From Salvator merianae (Eukaryota; Chordata; Lepidosauria; Squamata; Teiidae), in assembly GCA_003586115.2 (NCBI GenBank), contig QVOM02000057.1:4466447-4530446 (forward strand): DNA of 64,000 bases, in the 5' to 3' direction. Below the pieces are notes generated by a model, which saw nothing but the letters and a program-made list of their open reading frames with translations, was not told the origin of the DNA and did not search any database. The translations under genes and the position numbers were made by a program. How positions within the stretch are numbered: the stretch's first letter is position 1; the number at the start of each line of letters is the position of its first letter. Below are positions 22,314-34,159 of the stretch, piece after piece.

Positions 22314-25300
22314 ATGGATTCCGCCGGGCCCCGGGGGCCGCCCGGCGGCACGAGCGGCAGCGGGGCGCCTCCTCCGGTGCAGTCGCGCGAGTACAAGCTG
22401 GTCATGCTGGGCGCGGGCGGCGTCGGCAAGAGCGGTACGTCGTGAAGGAATTGGGGATGGGAAGGGGGCGAGAGGAGGAAGGCGTGGTGGCGGCGGTGGC
22501 GGCAGCGGGCCCTGGCTGAGCACGTGACAGGGGGCGTGGTGGCTTGAGGGAGCGCGCGCGCGCGTGCCGGCGGAACTCCTGGACACAAGGTGCGCGAAAG
22601 AGAACGGTGCCAGGACGGGACGGAGAGGAAGAGCTGGATGCTACTTCCTTGTAGAAAGGGATTGCTTCTGTATATGCCGGGGTGTTTACTTTTATGGGTG
22701 CTGGAGTGGGTTTAATTTTTGCCTTCATAGCAAGCACCACTTTCAGCATACACCCGGGAACAGGGTCTTCTTGGTGGTAGCCCCCAGACTATGGAATGAT
22801 ACTTCTCTCACTCCCTATTTTTATTCTCGCAAGAGTCTTATGAAGTAGGTAGGCGGAAACTCTCTTCCCCAAAGAGTTTCCGGATCAAGACAGAATTTGA
22901 ATTCAGTTCTCTTAGTTCTGGCTTAGGATGTGACAGCAGTGAGCTGATCTTGAAATTATAAGCAGGGTTGGGATGGGAGACCACCAGGAAATCAAGAGAC
23001 TGTTGGCTGCACTGGGGACCCCAAAAACAGTTCTCCTGAAGTCAGGGGCAAACTACTTCTATATTGTTCCCAAGAGAGCTTAGCGGCTGGATCTGTTCCA
23101 GGCCCAGGTCCACTTGGTATGGCATTTTTGCCCTTTGCTTCACAATTCAACGTTATAGCCAGTGGATTAGTTCTCTTTTTATAGGTGTGGTGTTTACAAA
23201 CCACTTTTCAGGCAGGCTTTACAAAGTGATTTACATGAAAGGAGGTCAGAGTAAACAAACAAGGGAGAATGTTTTGCTTCACCTTTGAAAGAGGAATTGC
23301 AAGGGCAAAGCCAGATCCCATCACCATCACTGTCTGTGAAAAGTCAACATAAATAAGTGTATGCTGACAATTGCATCTATCATATGCTTGTATTTTATAC
23401 ATTGACACTTGTAAAACATCGATGTGATTCCTCCAGTTTTTATCCTCCGCAGCAACCCTGTGAGATAGATGATTCAGGTTTCCAGAATTCCCTTGTGCCC
23501 TCGGAGAGGCTGAGTTTTGAAATCCAAACTTGCCTTTCTTGCCATGATATAGGAGGGTTACTGTCAGGTGCGTGCCTTCTTCTGCTCCATAAACCAGTCC
23601 TCACATTACCACAGGTAGCTGACCTGCAGTAAAGACAATTTCGGATGTGACTGGAGCATTGCAGTAACACATTTGAGCATTATCCAACAGATAGGTAAAC
23701 AGGACAAACAACTTGAGACTGCCTCTCCAGGAAGATATTGAGAGGGGTGTCCTGTTGCAGATGCCATGATTTACTGAAGGTCATCCTGCAGCTACCTGCA
23801 GCAGGGCCTTTTCTGTGGTGGCTACTGTCCTTTGGAATACCCTCCCCAGGGACATTCTGCTTCAGTCATAGAGTACTTGTTAGTCTCAAGTGCGTTTTAA
23901 AGGTCAATGCCAACACTTTGAACTGTGCCCAGCCTTTTTTTTATTTTTTTTTAAAGCAAACAATTCCAAACACCCATTCACCTCCTGAATGGTCTGTCTA
24001 GCCAGTTTAATATTACCCACGCTGACTGACTGACTGACTGGGTTGCCGAGTGGAGACTTCCTCACCCTTGACCTGTTGCGCCAGGTTTTGAATCTGGGGC
24101 ATTTGTAATGCCCTGGGCACAAGCTTTGTCCCTGATGGCCTCTGCAGCCTCAGCCCTGCAGACAGGATTGTCCCATGACTGCCACATACCTCATTTGGCA
24201 ACGGCAGCCAAATCGGCCTTTCTTGTGATACAAATACGTTTGTGTTCCTTTTTTTAGCCATGACGATGCAGTTCATTAGTCATCGTTTTCCAGAAGACCA
24301 TGACCCCACCATCGGTGAGTGTGTCTGCCGTTTCCTCTTCTCAGCAGTGGTGTTTGTGCCGGCTGCATGCAGTTCTGGAGCGTGTCGGAATCTGGCAGGA
24401 AAACGAAGTAGCTCTGTTTTGGTGGAGCTTTTTAAGAAAGCACAGTTTTCCTTTTAATTAAACTTTATTGACAGTTAAACAGTGAGCGATCTAAAATTCC
24501 GGGTGTGCAAACCCATTATCGTTATGTGTGTCCAAAGTGCTACTTTTTTTTCACTACTTTGCTACCCTCGTGCTTTTTAAAATTCATGGATGGTTACGTA
24601 TTTGCAATAGTGAGGTAGATAACATTTAGAGAGCTCTACGACTGCACGATCGTTTATCTGATAATTGCGTGTTATTAACAACGAAGATACTGTTGGCGAA
24701 GCTTTGCTGAGTTGCTCTGTCTTTCTTTCTGCTTCTAGAAGATGCCTATAAAATGAGAATAAGAATTGATGATGAACCTGCTAATCTGGACATATTGGAC
24801 ACAGCAGGCCAGGTATCTCATATCCACTGCAAAGGCTGTGTTTTGCATTGGTTCGTTCGTAGAATCACTGTTCCTCATTTAGGCTCTGAAGTCCCATGAC
24901 TTGCTTCTTGCACAAGGCCGAGGAAAAACATCTCCAGATAAATATCTGCTCTTTGCTTCTAACGGATGCAGTGAGGAGCATTCAAAGCAGTTCATAAATG
25001 TTCCCAATCAAAATCCTTATTGTATGTTATCGTGCTTAAAGACAATCCCATGAGATAGGTCAGGGTTATAGTAGTGGTTGAGGTGTGATTTGAACCTGGA
25101 TCCTGGTGTTCTTTGCTGCCATTTTGCTGCCAAGCGGTGGGTTGGCATTTTACAATAGGTCCATGTTTTTATTGATTCTGAAATTTAATTTGAATTTAAT
25201 ATGGTATGTATTAACCTTGTTGTTTCTAAACTCTGTGGGTCTTTGAGGGTAATATATATATATCAAGGTGTTAACCTTAACTTATAAGGCCCTAAATGGC

Positions 25301-28073
25301 TTGGGTCTCAAATACCTAAAGGAACTTCTCCCATATCTACCTGCCCGTGCCTTAAGATCTTCAGATGAGGCCCTCCTGGTTGTACCACCACCTTCAGTAG
25401 CTAGAGAAGTGGGCACCTGGGATAGGACCTTTTCAGTAGTGGCCCCCAGACTGTGGAACACTCTCCCTCCTGAGGTGCATCAGGCATCTTTCCTTTACGT
25501 CTTTAAGAAAGCAGTGAAGATGCACCTCTTTACCCTTGCCTTGGGCTGCGGAAACAACTTCTCCTCCCCGCTTTCAGGCATTGTAACTGTTTTTAGTGTG
25601 TGCCTTTTACTTTCTGTTTTTTATTGTTGTAACCCGCCCTGAGACCTTCGGGTATAGGGCGGGATAAAAATGCAAATAAATAAATAAATAAATATGCGTG
25701 TTGTTTTCCGTGTTCTTCAGATCGCGCCACAATTGCGCCTCTGTGTTGACATCCTTAATGGCTCTTTGTACAGAGGAAAGGATTGATCTGCTGGAAGGAT
25801 CTCCTGCAGTTCTCCAAACCCAGAAACAATTCTGCTGTTTTGCTTCCCTAGGCGGAGTTTACTGCCATGAGAGACCAGTATATGAGAGCAGGCGAAGGAT
25901 TCATTATTTGCTACTCGATCACAGACCGTCGAAGCTTCCACGAGGTTCGAGAGTTCAAGCAGCTTATCTATCGTGTCCGGCGCACCGACGAGACGCCCGT
26001 GGTCCTTGTGGGAAATAAGTCTGATCTGGCTCCGTTGAGGCAGGTGAGGAAAGCATAGATGGGTGTCCTTGTTGGATTGCTTGCGCTTAGGGGGCAGCCC
26101 AGTCACGTCCCGTGATGTGAGAAGGTGAGCTGGCATGTTGAAGAATTTCAGAACTGCCTGTTTTAGCCTGTTGGTTTACAAGCACAAATGTGATTCCCCT
26201 TGTAGCAGCTTTGGGGTTCTTACGCTGTATTCCATGGATCTGCTTCGAACCTAAGCTTTCAGATATGGCTACGATCTCCATCTTCAGAGGACATGACCAT
26301 GCCAGAAACTTAGATTCAACGCAGAACCTTGGGATACCCCGTTATAGCCCCAAAGCTGCGACAAGTGAGATGAAAACTGTCTGTGGGCGCCTCCGTTCTT
26401 CCAGAAATACAATTGCATTCTCTCCAGGATTCTTCAAGCCAGGGCCCCTTTCTTTGCTTCTTTGAGTTCCTCAGCGGGGAGGGAAATAGTAATAAACGAA
26501 TGCTTTAGACATAGAGTTCTGACTGTTGTCGCCGGAAGAGGTCGGGAAAAGCCTTTAGCTAATTAGATGTTTAACAAAGCAAGGCATAAAATGCCCAGTG
26601 CTGAGGTTTTTGTCAGAGAACGTGCTTTGAAAGGGGACAGAGGGAGGAAATAGTTGCATGAACAGTGCTCTGTTTATGCATCCCCTAGCAGAGGGAAAGG
26701 TCAGATAAAAGTTCAAGGTACCCTCAAGTCAAACCCAGCTCTTTTCATGGCACACCCGTGCTGTTTTCTGAGCTGAGGTATGGCATTTGCCATTCCCACC
26801 TTTCCAAGGAGATGTGAAAGGTTGGACTTGGGACTTGGAGCACGCAAAACAGACACATTACCCTAAAGCATGCCAAAAAACACATATCCGTCTTAACTTA
26901 TTTAACCTGGACGTTTGGCTGATTTTTCTAAACCGAAGTTGGTTTTTATCAGCAGGGGGTTAGAATCAGCATTTCTTTTCCTGTTCCGTGTTCTGTGTTT
27001 TATTTCCGTATTCTACTACCGTCAGCCGCCTTGGATATAAAAATAAAAGGGTGGCATACGATTTGGAGCAATTTGAGAACTTACTGGCCGCACCGACAAT
27101 GCTGTAACCCTCTGGAAGTTGTGAGTTGTTACAGTAGTCAGGGGTGACGAGAACGGTGCGAATGGCAACAGAACAAGTGGAAGGCAGCAAGTGTGATCTG
27201 CCTGCTTTAGAAGGATTTAGACGTCTTCTAAACGGCTAACTCTGCCATTTATGGGCTTAATGTTTCCTAGGAAGTGTTTCCTAGCAGCAGCAGCAAAGGC
27301 AAAGCCTGTGTCAGAATTCACCACCTTAGGCAACTTGCTTCCAGCCCTCAAAAAATCAAGACGTCGGCTTAGTAGAAAAACTTCATGTTCTTCTTTATTG
27401 GCAATAACAGAATACGAAGGATAATTGCAGGCAGTAGGCATATAAGCAAACTAAACGATTGCTTGCAAACTGTATATTTTGGATTGTTTCTTTTAGCCGC
27501 TTTGCATCCACAGTGAGTGTTTTCCGAGAGCCACTCGGCAGCAAAATTCCTCCTCGGGAAGAGGTTAGAATCTTGACGTGTAGACGGAAAGGTCCTGTGT
27601 TTCCTTTCCAAATATTTGGAAGTCTGAAAGAGCCTCAGTATGGAAACAGACGCATCAGATGTGGATCTCTCTCGCTCTGCAAGCGGTAGCGAAAGTTGGA
27701 TGCTGGAGCAAGCTAGCAAGTGAAACCCAGAAAGATAGTCCAGGATTTTCGAGGTTTGAGTGAAGGAGAATGTAAGCGAAAGGGTTCAGGAGCGAGGAGT
27801 TGTTCTTGCTGGGCTGAACGTCATGTGCTTTCTTGTCCCAAGGTTTCCAAGGAGGAGGGCCTGGGTTTAGCACGGGAGTTCGGCTGCCCTTTCTTCGAAA
27901 CTTCTGCTGCCTTTCGCTACTACATCGATGACGTGTTTCACACCCTGGTGCGGGAGATCCGAAGGAAAGAGAGAGAGTCGGTCATGGCACTGGGGAAGAA
28001 ATCACGGCCCCGGGCAAGCGTGTGGAAACGGCTGAAGTCTCCCTTCCGGAAGAAGAAGACCTCGGTGACATGA
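22314..28073 (+). CDS. RIT1: RIT1, Ras-like GTPase without CAAX box, complete
   Basis: A plasma-membrane Ras-family GTPase in growth-factor and MAPK signalling. Coding exons: 22314-22434, 24258-24314, 24739-24812, 25852-26043, 27843-28073; all borders are AG/GT and the sum is 675 bases, 224 residues (human 219). The P-loop GAGGVGKS is at residues 34-40 with flanking G33, DTAGQ at 80-84, NKSD at 139-142 and ETSA at 167-170. The effector region HDPTIEDAYK is intact. The C-terminus is basic ([15 protein letters not shown]) with no prenylation motif, as expected for RIT1, which binds membrane lipids through this tail. The first 24 residues are Pro/Gly-rich and diverge from human. The start lies in the CpG island just before the conserved REYKLVMLG block. 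Confidence 0.97.
22720..22830 (+). mobile_element. LINE ORF2 fragment in RIT1 intron 1
   Basis: Short degraded piece recognised by gtagcccccagactatggaa, a [12 protein letters not shown] block. Another lies at about 23780-23880 (ggctactgtcctttggaata). Confidence 0.5.
25262..25694 (+). mobile_element. LINE 3' end with intact ORF2 C-terminus and (AAATA)n tail
   Basis: The best copy of the family: about 120 codons open, with [20 protein letters not shown] and [19 protein letters not shown], typical of L2/CR1-like ORF2 C-termini. Next come aacccgccctgagaccttcg and a gcgggataaaaatgc block, then aaataaataaataaata. It sits in RIT1 intron 3, about 160 bases before exon 4. The short divergence suggests a fairly recent insertion; clade is uncertain. 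Confidence 0.75.
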
Positions 28074-30470
28074 GCGGAGAAGGGGTTTTATTGGCCAACG
28101 AACTGCACAGTTGACAAGAGGACCAAAACAGTCCAGGAGGATTTGAACCCTCCGTTCATTTCTGCTGACTGTACCAGTTTTGGGAACTCTTTTTGGGAGG
28201 AATCACTGTATCCTGTAGGCTGGGAGGCTTTGGGCTGCATCGTGATCTCATCTGAAAACAGCAAGGCCTCTCTCTGGCCTCTTCTTGGAGAAGACTTGGC
28301 CCTAAAAAAAACCCACGCCCTCTTACCGATCCCGACAGCTATAAATCTGCTTTGCAAAGAATTCGTAACTGACCTCTATGCGTCTTGCTCCGCGAGGGTT
28401 TTCATCAGAGTTTAGTCACGTGCTTTAACTGGTTTTCACCTTTTTTTCCTATAAAAGGAAACGAAATGTAGGGAAAGATCTTCAGGAGGTTTTCCCGCTG
28501 CAATCTGTGGCCCTCCAGCGTGCCAGCCGACTGGGTTTTTGATTGTAGGGGAGTTGTAAAGAAATCCTAGCGTTTTTCCCCCACTGCGTTCGTTTGGATT
28601 CGGTGGGCGGATGCAAAGCCCTTGAAACGTTCAATGCCCAGTTGACATAAATAGTTCTGCAGCTATGCTTCTTGGCTTCCAACCCTTCTAAGCATGTGTG
28701 GGTTTGTACTGGCGCTGTGAATAATACACTCCAGATGTGGAATCGTTTTCCTCCCTTAAAGCTTTCTCTGTTCTCTTCCAGCCTACAGAAAGGCCTCGCT
28801 GGTTTCCCCATTTGTGGAGCAAGAGTGCAGGGCCCTAAAATTGTGAAGTACTGGCTTCAAGAGGTGGGCACCCCTTTTCTGGGCAGTGCTCCTAGTTCTG
28901 GAGTGCATAGGAAACGGGAGCTATCCCCTAGCAGGTTTTCCCCTTGTCTAGAGAGGGAGGCAGCAGTGACGTTGGACCAGTGGGAAAAAATACATTAAAA
29001 GGTGTTTAGGGAACTGGTGGTACTGAACGTGGCAATGGTGTTGGGACGTTGGAGTAGAGTGGTACTTGTGAAGGAGAAGTTCAGAGAGAGTCGATCTCTC
29101 CGTGGTTCGGGGGAGAATCCAAGCTCCAAGAGAGAAAAGTGTTTTCTGTACTAGGCATCCTTTAGCTCCAGTTCAGGAAGGCAGCTGGTAGTAGGATGAG
29201 GAAAGAGAGAGAGGGCTCTGCTCAAAACCCTGGAGAAACAATTGTCACTGAAGCATGGATGGGGCAGGAACTCAGCAGACACTCCGGGTCAGCAGAAGGC
29301 AACTGATTTGCGCTTGGATCACAGTCCTTTGTTTTCAGATGACTGGGGCAGCAGGGGAAACGTCACGCTGGACCTCTGGTAGACAGCCGCCGTACGTGTG
29401 TATGATTGCGTTGGTGCCAGTTGTTAAAGGAAAACGCTCGTCCTCTGATTACGTTGCAGGAAGAGCCCATTTTGGACATGCAGCAAGTGATGCAGGGGAA
29501 AGGCGTGGCATTTCTTGCTCGTGTCTTTGCCTTCCCCCATGCAATAGGAGCCATGCATCTTGGAAGGTTAAAAACTGTCTGCTTTTTGCCGGTGAGCAGA
29601 TTCAAATATCCGAGCTACCGCTTGGATTTTGTATAGAGTGCCGGCGTCAAGAAGAAGCCCGCTTAACTTGGATCGATGTCTTTGGAAGCCGAGAGCCTTC
29701 TGCCTTTCAGATGGGGGGGGGGGGAATAGTTAAAACTTTCTGTTTCTTTCTGGGAAATTAAGCAAGAGTAGAACAGCCAATTTTTGGAAGCATCTTGCTT
29801 AATTTCTTATCGCTTTTGGATTACCCTGTTGTATCAGGTATAGTGTTGTTTTTTTAAAATATATCTTAAGTTACATTATGAACTCGGTTGAGTAATTCTA
29901 CAGTCGTGCCTTCATTTACATGGATTCCATCTGCGTGGATCTGCTGTAGTGCACTTGCCTATAATTTTGACCTACCTTGATTCATGCTCCCCTGTTGATT
30001 TGCTACAGTATGTTTTGAAATTCCACTTGCCACAGAAATTTAACTAGGACGTCTTCCACATGTTGGAATCAGGGCTACAGCAGTATTGCTTAAAGTGGCT
30101 TTGTTCCGGCTTGCTTCAGGAAGTCACAGCACCTTTCTTTTAGTTTCTCCAGGGACCAGTGTACACCTGGTTCCAAAATGGGGCCTCCCTTTAGCCCCAT
30201 AAAGTTCTGCCAAAACCACCAGTAGGAGATTTCCAGGTACCGTTTCGTGATGTCACCGTGCTTCAGTGGTTCCCCAGCGCTGGTTTTACGTTCAGTTTGG
30301 TGCCTCAGTTTGTGCGGAATCCATTTAACGTCCCAGTTTTCCAGAATGTGATCCCTGTGTAAATTGAGGTACGACTATGTTTTAGCAAGAAACATTTTGA
30401 ATGTATTTTATTGACCGTGACACAATATAGTATATTTATATTAATAAATTAACTTAATGATCAGTGCTGG
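28074..30470 (+). other. RIT1: Probable RIT1 3'UTR with polyadenylation signal at 30443-30448
   Basis: After the stop there is about 2.4 kb without recognisable transposons, then AATAAA at 30443-30448 (ttaataaattaac). A long 3'UTR is known for mammalian RIT1. The end point is inference. Confidence 0.45.
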
Positions 30471-32209
30471 AAACTTTCCATAGTTACTAATTCAGGAACA
30501 GGTTAAATCTGTAACTTAATGCAACTTTAGTATATGGTAGGAAGAAAGCACATTTTGTTAAGACTAGTTTTTGAATGATGTAGTCCTTTTTTTTTTTTTT
30601 TTTTGCCCTTCAAGAGAGGTGTGGGACAAAAATCCATACTCTTTACTGGGCAAGAACTTCACAAACCGAAAAATTTAAGTCTAAATGGCTTGGCGAAAAG
30701 AAAAACAATTTGTAATTCCAAACCACTCACGTAGAAGAAAACCAAAAAACAAATGAAGCTACCGACTTTTCCTTTCGTGAAAGGACAAACAGTTTGGATC
30801 TTAAAACCATGCATTAGATAAATTCGGCATGGTGCGGTGCTATCTATGAGCCTTCTCTTTTCATACCACGATCACATCTGCATAATAGCACTTTTTTTGG
30901 AGACACTCTTTGCGATTTGTATGTTTCACATATACTTTTGTACACATAAGCTGCAAATTGTATTTGATGCTATAAAAGACATTGTTCTTAAAAGTCTCTG
31001 CCTTTTTAATCATTAAAGCCAAAGTTTGGATGAGGTCTCCAGTGATGTTTGGGCAGAAAAGTGTTGAGCTGAGTCTGAAATATGTGCCACAGAATTGTAG
31101 GTTTAGCTTATTGTGAATTTGTGCCCTTCCATTGAACTTGGGTCCTAGTACAGGGACATGCATATGGGAGGTTTTTCAGCAACAATACAAAAGTGGTTTG
31201 CTATGGGCTGTTCTAGGATTTTTCCTGCTCCCTAACCCCTGAGTCTCCCATCCAGGTATAGTTATCGATTTTGAACTCGCGTGAAAAAGAATTCCAATTA
31301 TTCCACTGACAGAAGCCCTTTTCAAAAGCACAGCAAACACAAACCATTTAATTGAGTAGTTCAGATTTGTGAGTGGGGGGCTGGTTCGATTCGATTGAAT
31401 TTTCTGATATTTGAACATGTTCGGTTTTGAACATGAACTATTCCATTGACTTTTTAGACACAAACCAAACTTTAAACATCTCCAGTGAAAATTGGTAGCA
31501 CTGACCCTCCTTCAGAGAAATGAATTGTGGGAAATTGTCAGTCTCTGGTGTCAAGTCTGAAATGCAGATGTTACACCTGTGGTGCATACCAAAACCCTGT
31601 GGAAATATACAGCGTTCCCAGGGACTAAAACTAAGAATGACAGCGGATGCTTGTGTTAACCTGACACTTCTTAGCTTTTTGGGATCAACAGAAGTTGGTT
31701 AAATAATCGCCACCTGCTGAGGCAGTTCGTGAAGGAGAGATCATTTAAGAAACGATGACTTACAAAATTCGCAGAACGAACCATTGGGATGTGTGTGAAC
31801 AAGCTCATGCTGTGGAACTTAAATCTTAATTTGTGGTGCCGTAGACCTATGTTGTGGACGAGGCCTCCCTCCTTCACGGTGCCACTGGCTGTAAAACTGA
31901 TAAATTGAGCTTTCACCAACATTCTAAGCTCAGGTGCTGAACGGTGCCTTTCTGGATAGTTTCTGAACTTCTTCCACCACCATTGAACAGGGGCTGTCAT
32001 TGAATGCTGGCAACTGTAGTTCAGAAACCTTTAATGAGCTGCAGTTGAGTACCCCTATTGTAAGCTCTGCTTTTCCATAGACATCATTTACTTGCCTAGA
32101 ACCGTTTTGCTCTACACGGTGCTTTCAGGATCCAATCCTCAGTGTTACACGAGAGATGAATTTACACTTCACGATATGAGGTGTTCTCCCAGCTTTATTC
32201 GTACGTTTG

Positions 32210-32465
32210 CTGCTGGTACAATTTCATGGAGGACATCTTTATCAATGGCTACTAGAAGGGATGCCTTGGGTATCACCTCCAAGTTGGAGAGACAGGCAGG
32301 AGGCCTCTCAAGGCCATTTGCAGGTAATTGAGAGCAGGTGAGGGTTTTGCCTTCGTCTTCTGCTCGAGATGCTCAGAAGCAACTCATGGGCCACTGTGTG
32401 AGACAGGATGCTGGACTGGAGGGGCTGTGGCCTGATCCAGCAGGGCTCCTCTTCTCTTCTCATGG
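32210..32465 (+). mobile_element. CR1-like LINE 3'UTR copy
   Basis: Plus-strand copy beginning near ttcatggaggacatctttat, with caatggctactagaagggat, gagacaggatgctggactgg and the end block cagggctcctcttctcttct. Confidence 0.75.
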
Positions 32466-33104
32466 CTCTCTGCTTTCCAGTTAGTTAATCTGCTACTGAT
32501 GCAAGGTCCTTGGCGTGTGAGGCGTATGTTAATTCTGCCTCCCTCCCCATTTTTGCCCTGTATAAATTAGATTCCAGGGGAGGGGGGGATGCTATGCCCA
32601 AGAACACAGAAAAAAAGGATTATGTTCCATAAAAACTGCTGCAGAACATAACAAAAGGTTGCATTAAAAACAGCAACTGGAAGAGAAAACTGTTCTTCCT
32701 TGCCAAGACTCCCGTTTTTCAGCTTTTCCCGTCAAGAGTTGTGCCTAGTGAGAAGTTCAGGGTTGGGTTTTTCCTAACTGTGGAGGCAAGGGGCGGGATT
32801 CTTGTCCCTTCCCCTAAGGGAGTTCCATGCCCCTTGCCACAGCAGACAAATAAAACGATAAAAAAGGAAAAGGATGAGGTAATGCTTTCCCAAAGAGAGT
32901 GCACAGCCCAGGAGGCGTGGGCAGTATGGGAGGAAGACGGTCATCACTCAAACTGAACGCTAGATGGCACCCCGTTTGAGGTGGACGGATAGGGATGGCT
33001 CCTTAACATGAACACTTCTACATTCTGCTAGGAAAGCAGAACCGGCATGGGCAAAAGAGGAGCCATGTTTTAACAGGGTGTGATCTTAGACCCTTTGGGT
33101 AACA

Positions 33105-33590
33105 TGCTTTTGCATGTCACTGCTTCGCTTTTGCATGGTTGGCTTGGGTGCTGAAAACTAGAGATGTGCACGAATGAAAATTGTGTGCCGTTCTTCAGCC
33201 AAACTGAACACCCGTTTGGCTGAAGAACAGCGAACCGTTTAAGTGAACAAAACACAGTTTTGCACGCCACCGTTTTGCTTTCACGTGGTTGGCTCGGGTG
33301 CAGAAAACTAGAGATGCGCATGATCAAAAATCGTGTGTTCTGTTTGCTGTCGAACCGAACACCCGTTTGGCTCAACCACAGTGAACCGTTTAAGTGAACA
33401 AAACACAGTTTTGCACGCCACCGTTTTGCTTTCACGTGGTTGGCTCGGGTGCAGAAAACTAGAGATGCGCATGATCAAAAATCGTGTGTTCTGTTTGCTG
33501 TCGACTGAACATGTATTTGTTTAGGTCAGTGGTGAACCATTTAATTGAACGCACATGGTTTTTGCATGACTCTGTTTTGGTTTTACACGG
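33105..33590. repeat. Three-copy 151-bp tandem repeat with a 15-bp perfect hairpin
   Basis: Copies share cacgtggttggctcgggtgc and actagagatgcgcatgatca. Corresponding bases at 33257 and 33408 give a period of 151. In copy one, gttcttcagccaaac (33190-33204) and gtttggctgaagaac (33214-33228) form a perfect inverted repeat with a 9-base loop; the arms are broken in copies two and three. The unit shares agagatgNgcat with the fold-back element at 45980-46147. Confidence 0.85.
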
Positions 33591-33769
33591 TTGCCGATAT
33601 GTGACTTTGCTATAGTGCAATCCTAGACATTTTCAGGAATGAGATTTGATGTCTAAGTCATCACTGATTTATGCTGGTAGACAGGGATCCCCCATAAACA
33701 GGCCATTGATCTACTGATCGTCTGGACGCCCCATTTGCAGTTATATCAGTGGACCTGGATGCGGTACAT

Positions 33770-34013
33770 CTTCCCAACAGAGTTGTGCCAGACACCAACT
33801 TTATTTGGTTTTCAGCACCTGATTAAAACATACCTCTTCACTCAGGTCTTTGATACTTAACTTCCTCCGAGTGTTTTCCGGCCAGGGAGAAATGATTATA
33901 TTTTAAGCATGTTTTACTCTGTTTATATCAGTTTGTTGTTTTAGAGCCAGTGTTACGAGCCACCTGATGTTTGGGTGAAGGGCAGGATACAAATGAAATG
34001 AAATAAATACATC
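33770..34013 (+). mobile_element. LINE 3' end
   Basis: Contains cacctgattaaaacatacct, then gtttgggtgaagggcaggat and a tail aaatgaaatgaaataaatac. Same general type as the copy at 61990-62255. Confidence 0.6.
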
Positions 34014-34159
34014 ACTGGGTATTTATCTGGAAACTGCTCTTAACTGGCACCCAGTCCAAAGAGCCTTTTTTTCCTAATTGCTTAGAGATGCCAAGAATTG
34101 CTTTTGCAATTATTATCCATTAAGATATCTCCGCAGACAGTAATTAAAGTGACTCCATC

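Larger units (their letters stand above)
30471..34159. other. RIT1-SYT11 convergent intergenic region
   Basis: Holds a poly(T) run at 30588-30604, a plus-strand CR1-like 3' end (32210-32465), the 151-bp tandem repeat (33105-33590) and a LINE 3' end (33770-34013). No gene is recognised; 30640-32200 has no feature I can name. Confidence 0.6.

Noticed and set aside
21948..22588. Long minus-strand frames over the RIT1 CpG island
   Set aside because: Pro/Ala/Arg-rich translations typical of GC-rich DNA with no homology; the plus strand carries RIT1 exon 1.
25268..25642. 124-codon plus-strand frame in RIT1 intron 3 as an extra exon
   Set aside because: It is a LINE ORF2 C-terminus with an (AAATA)n tail.
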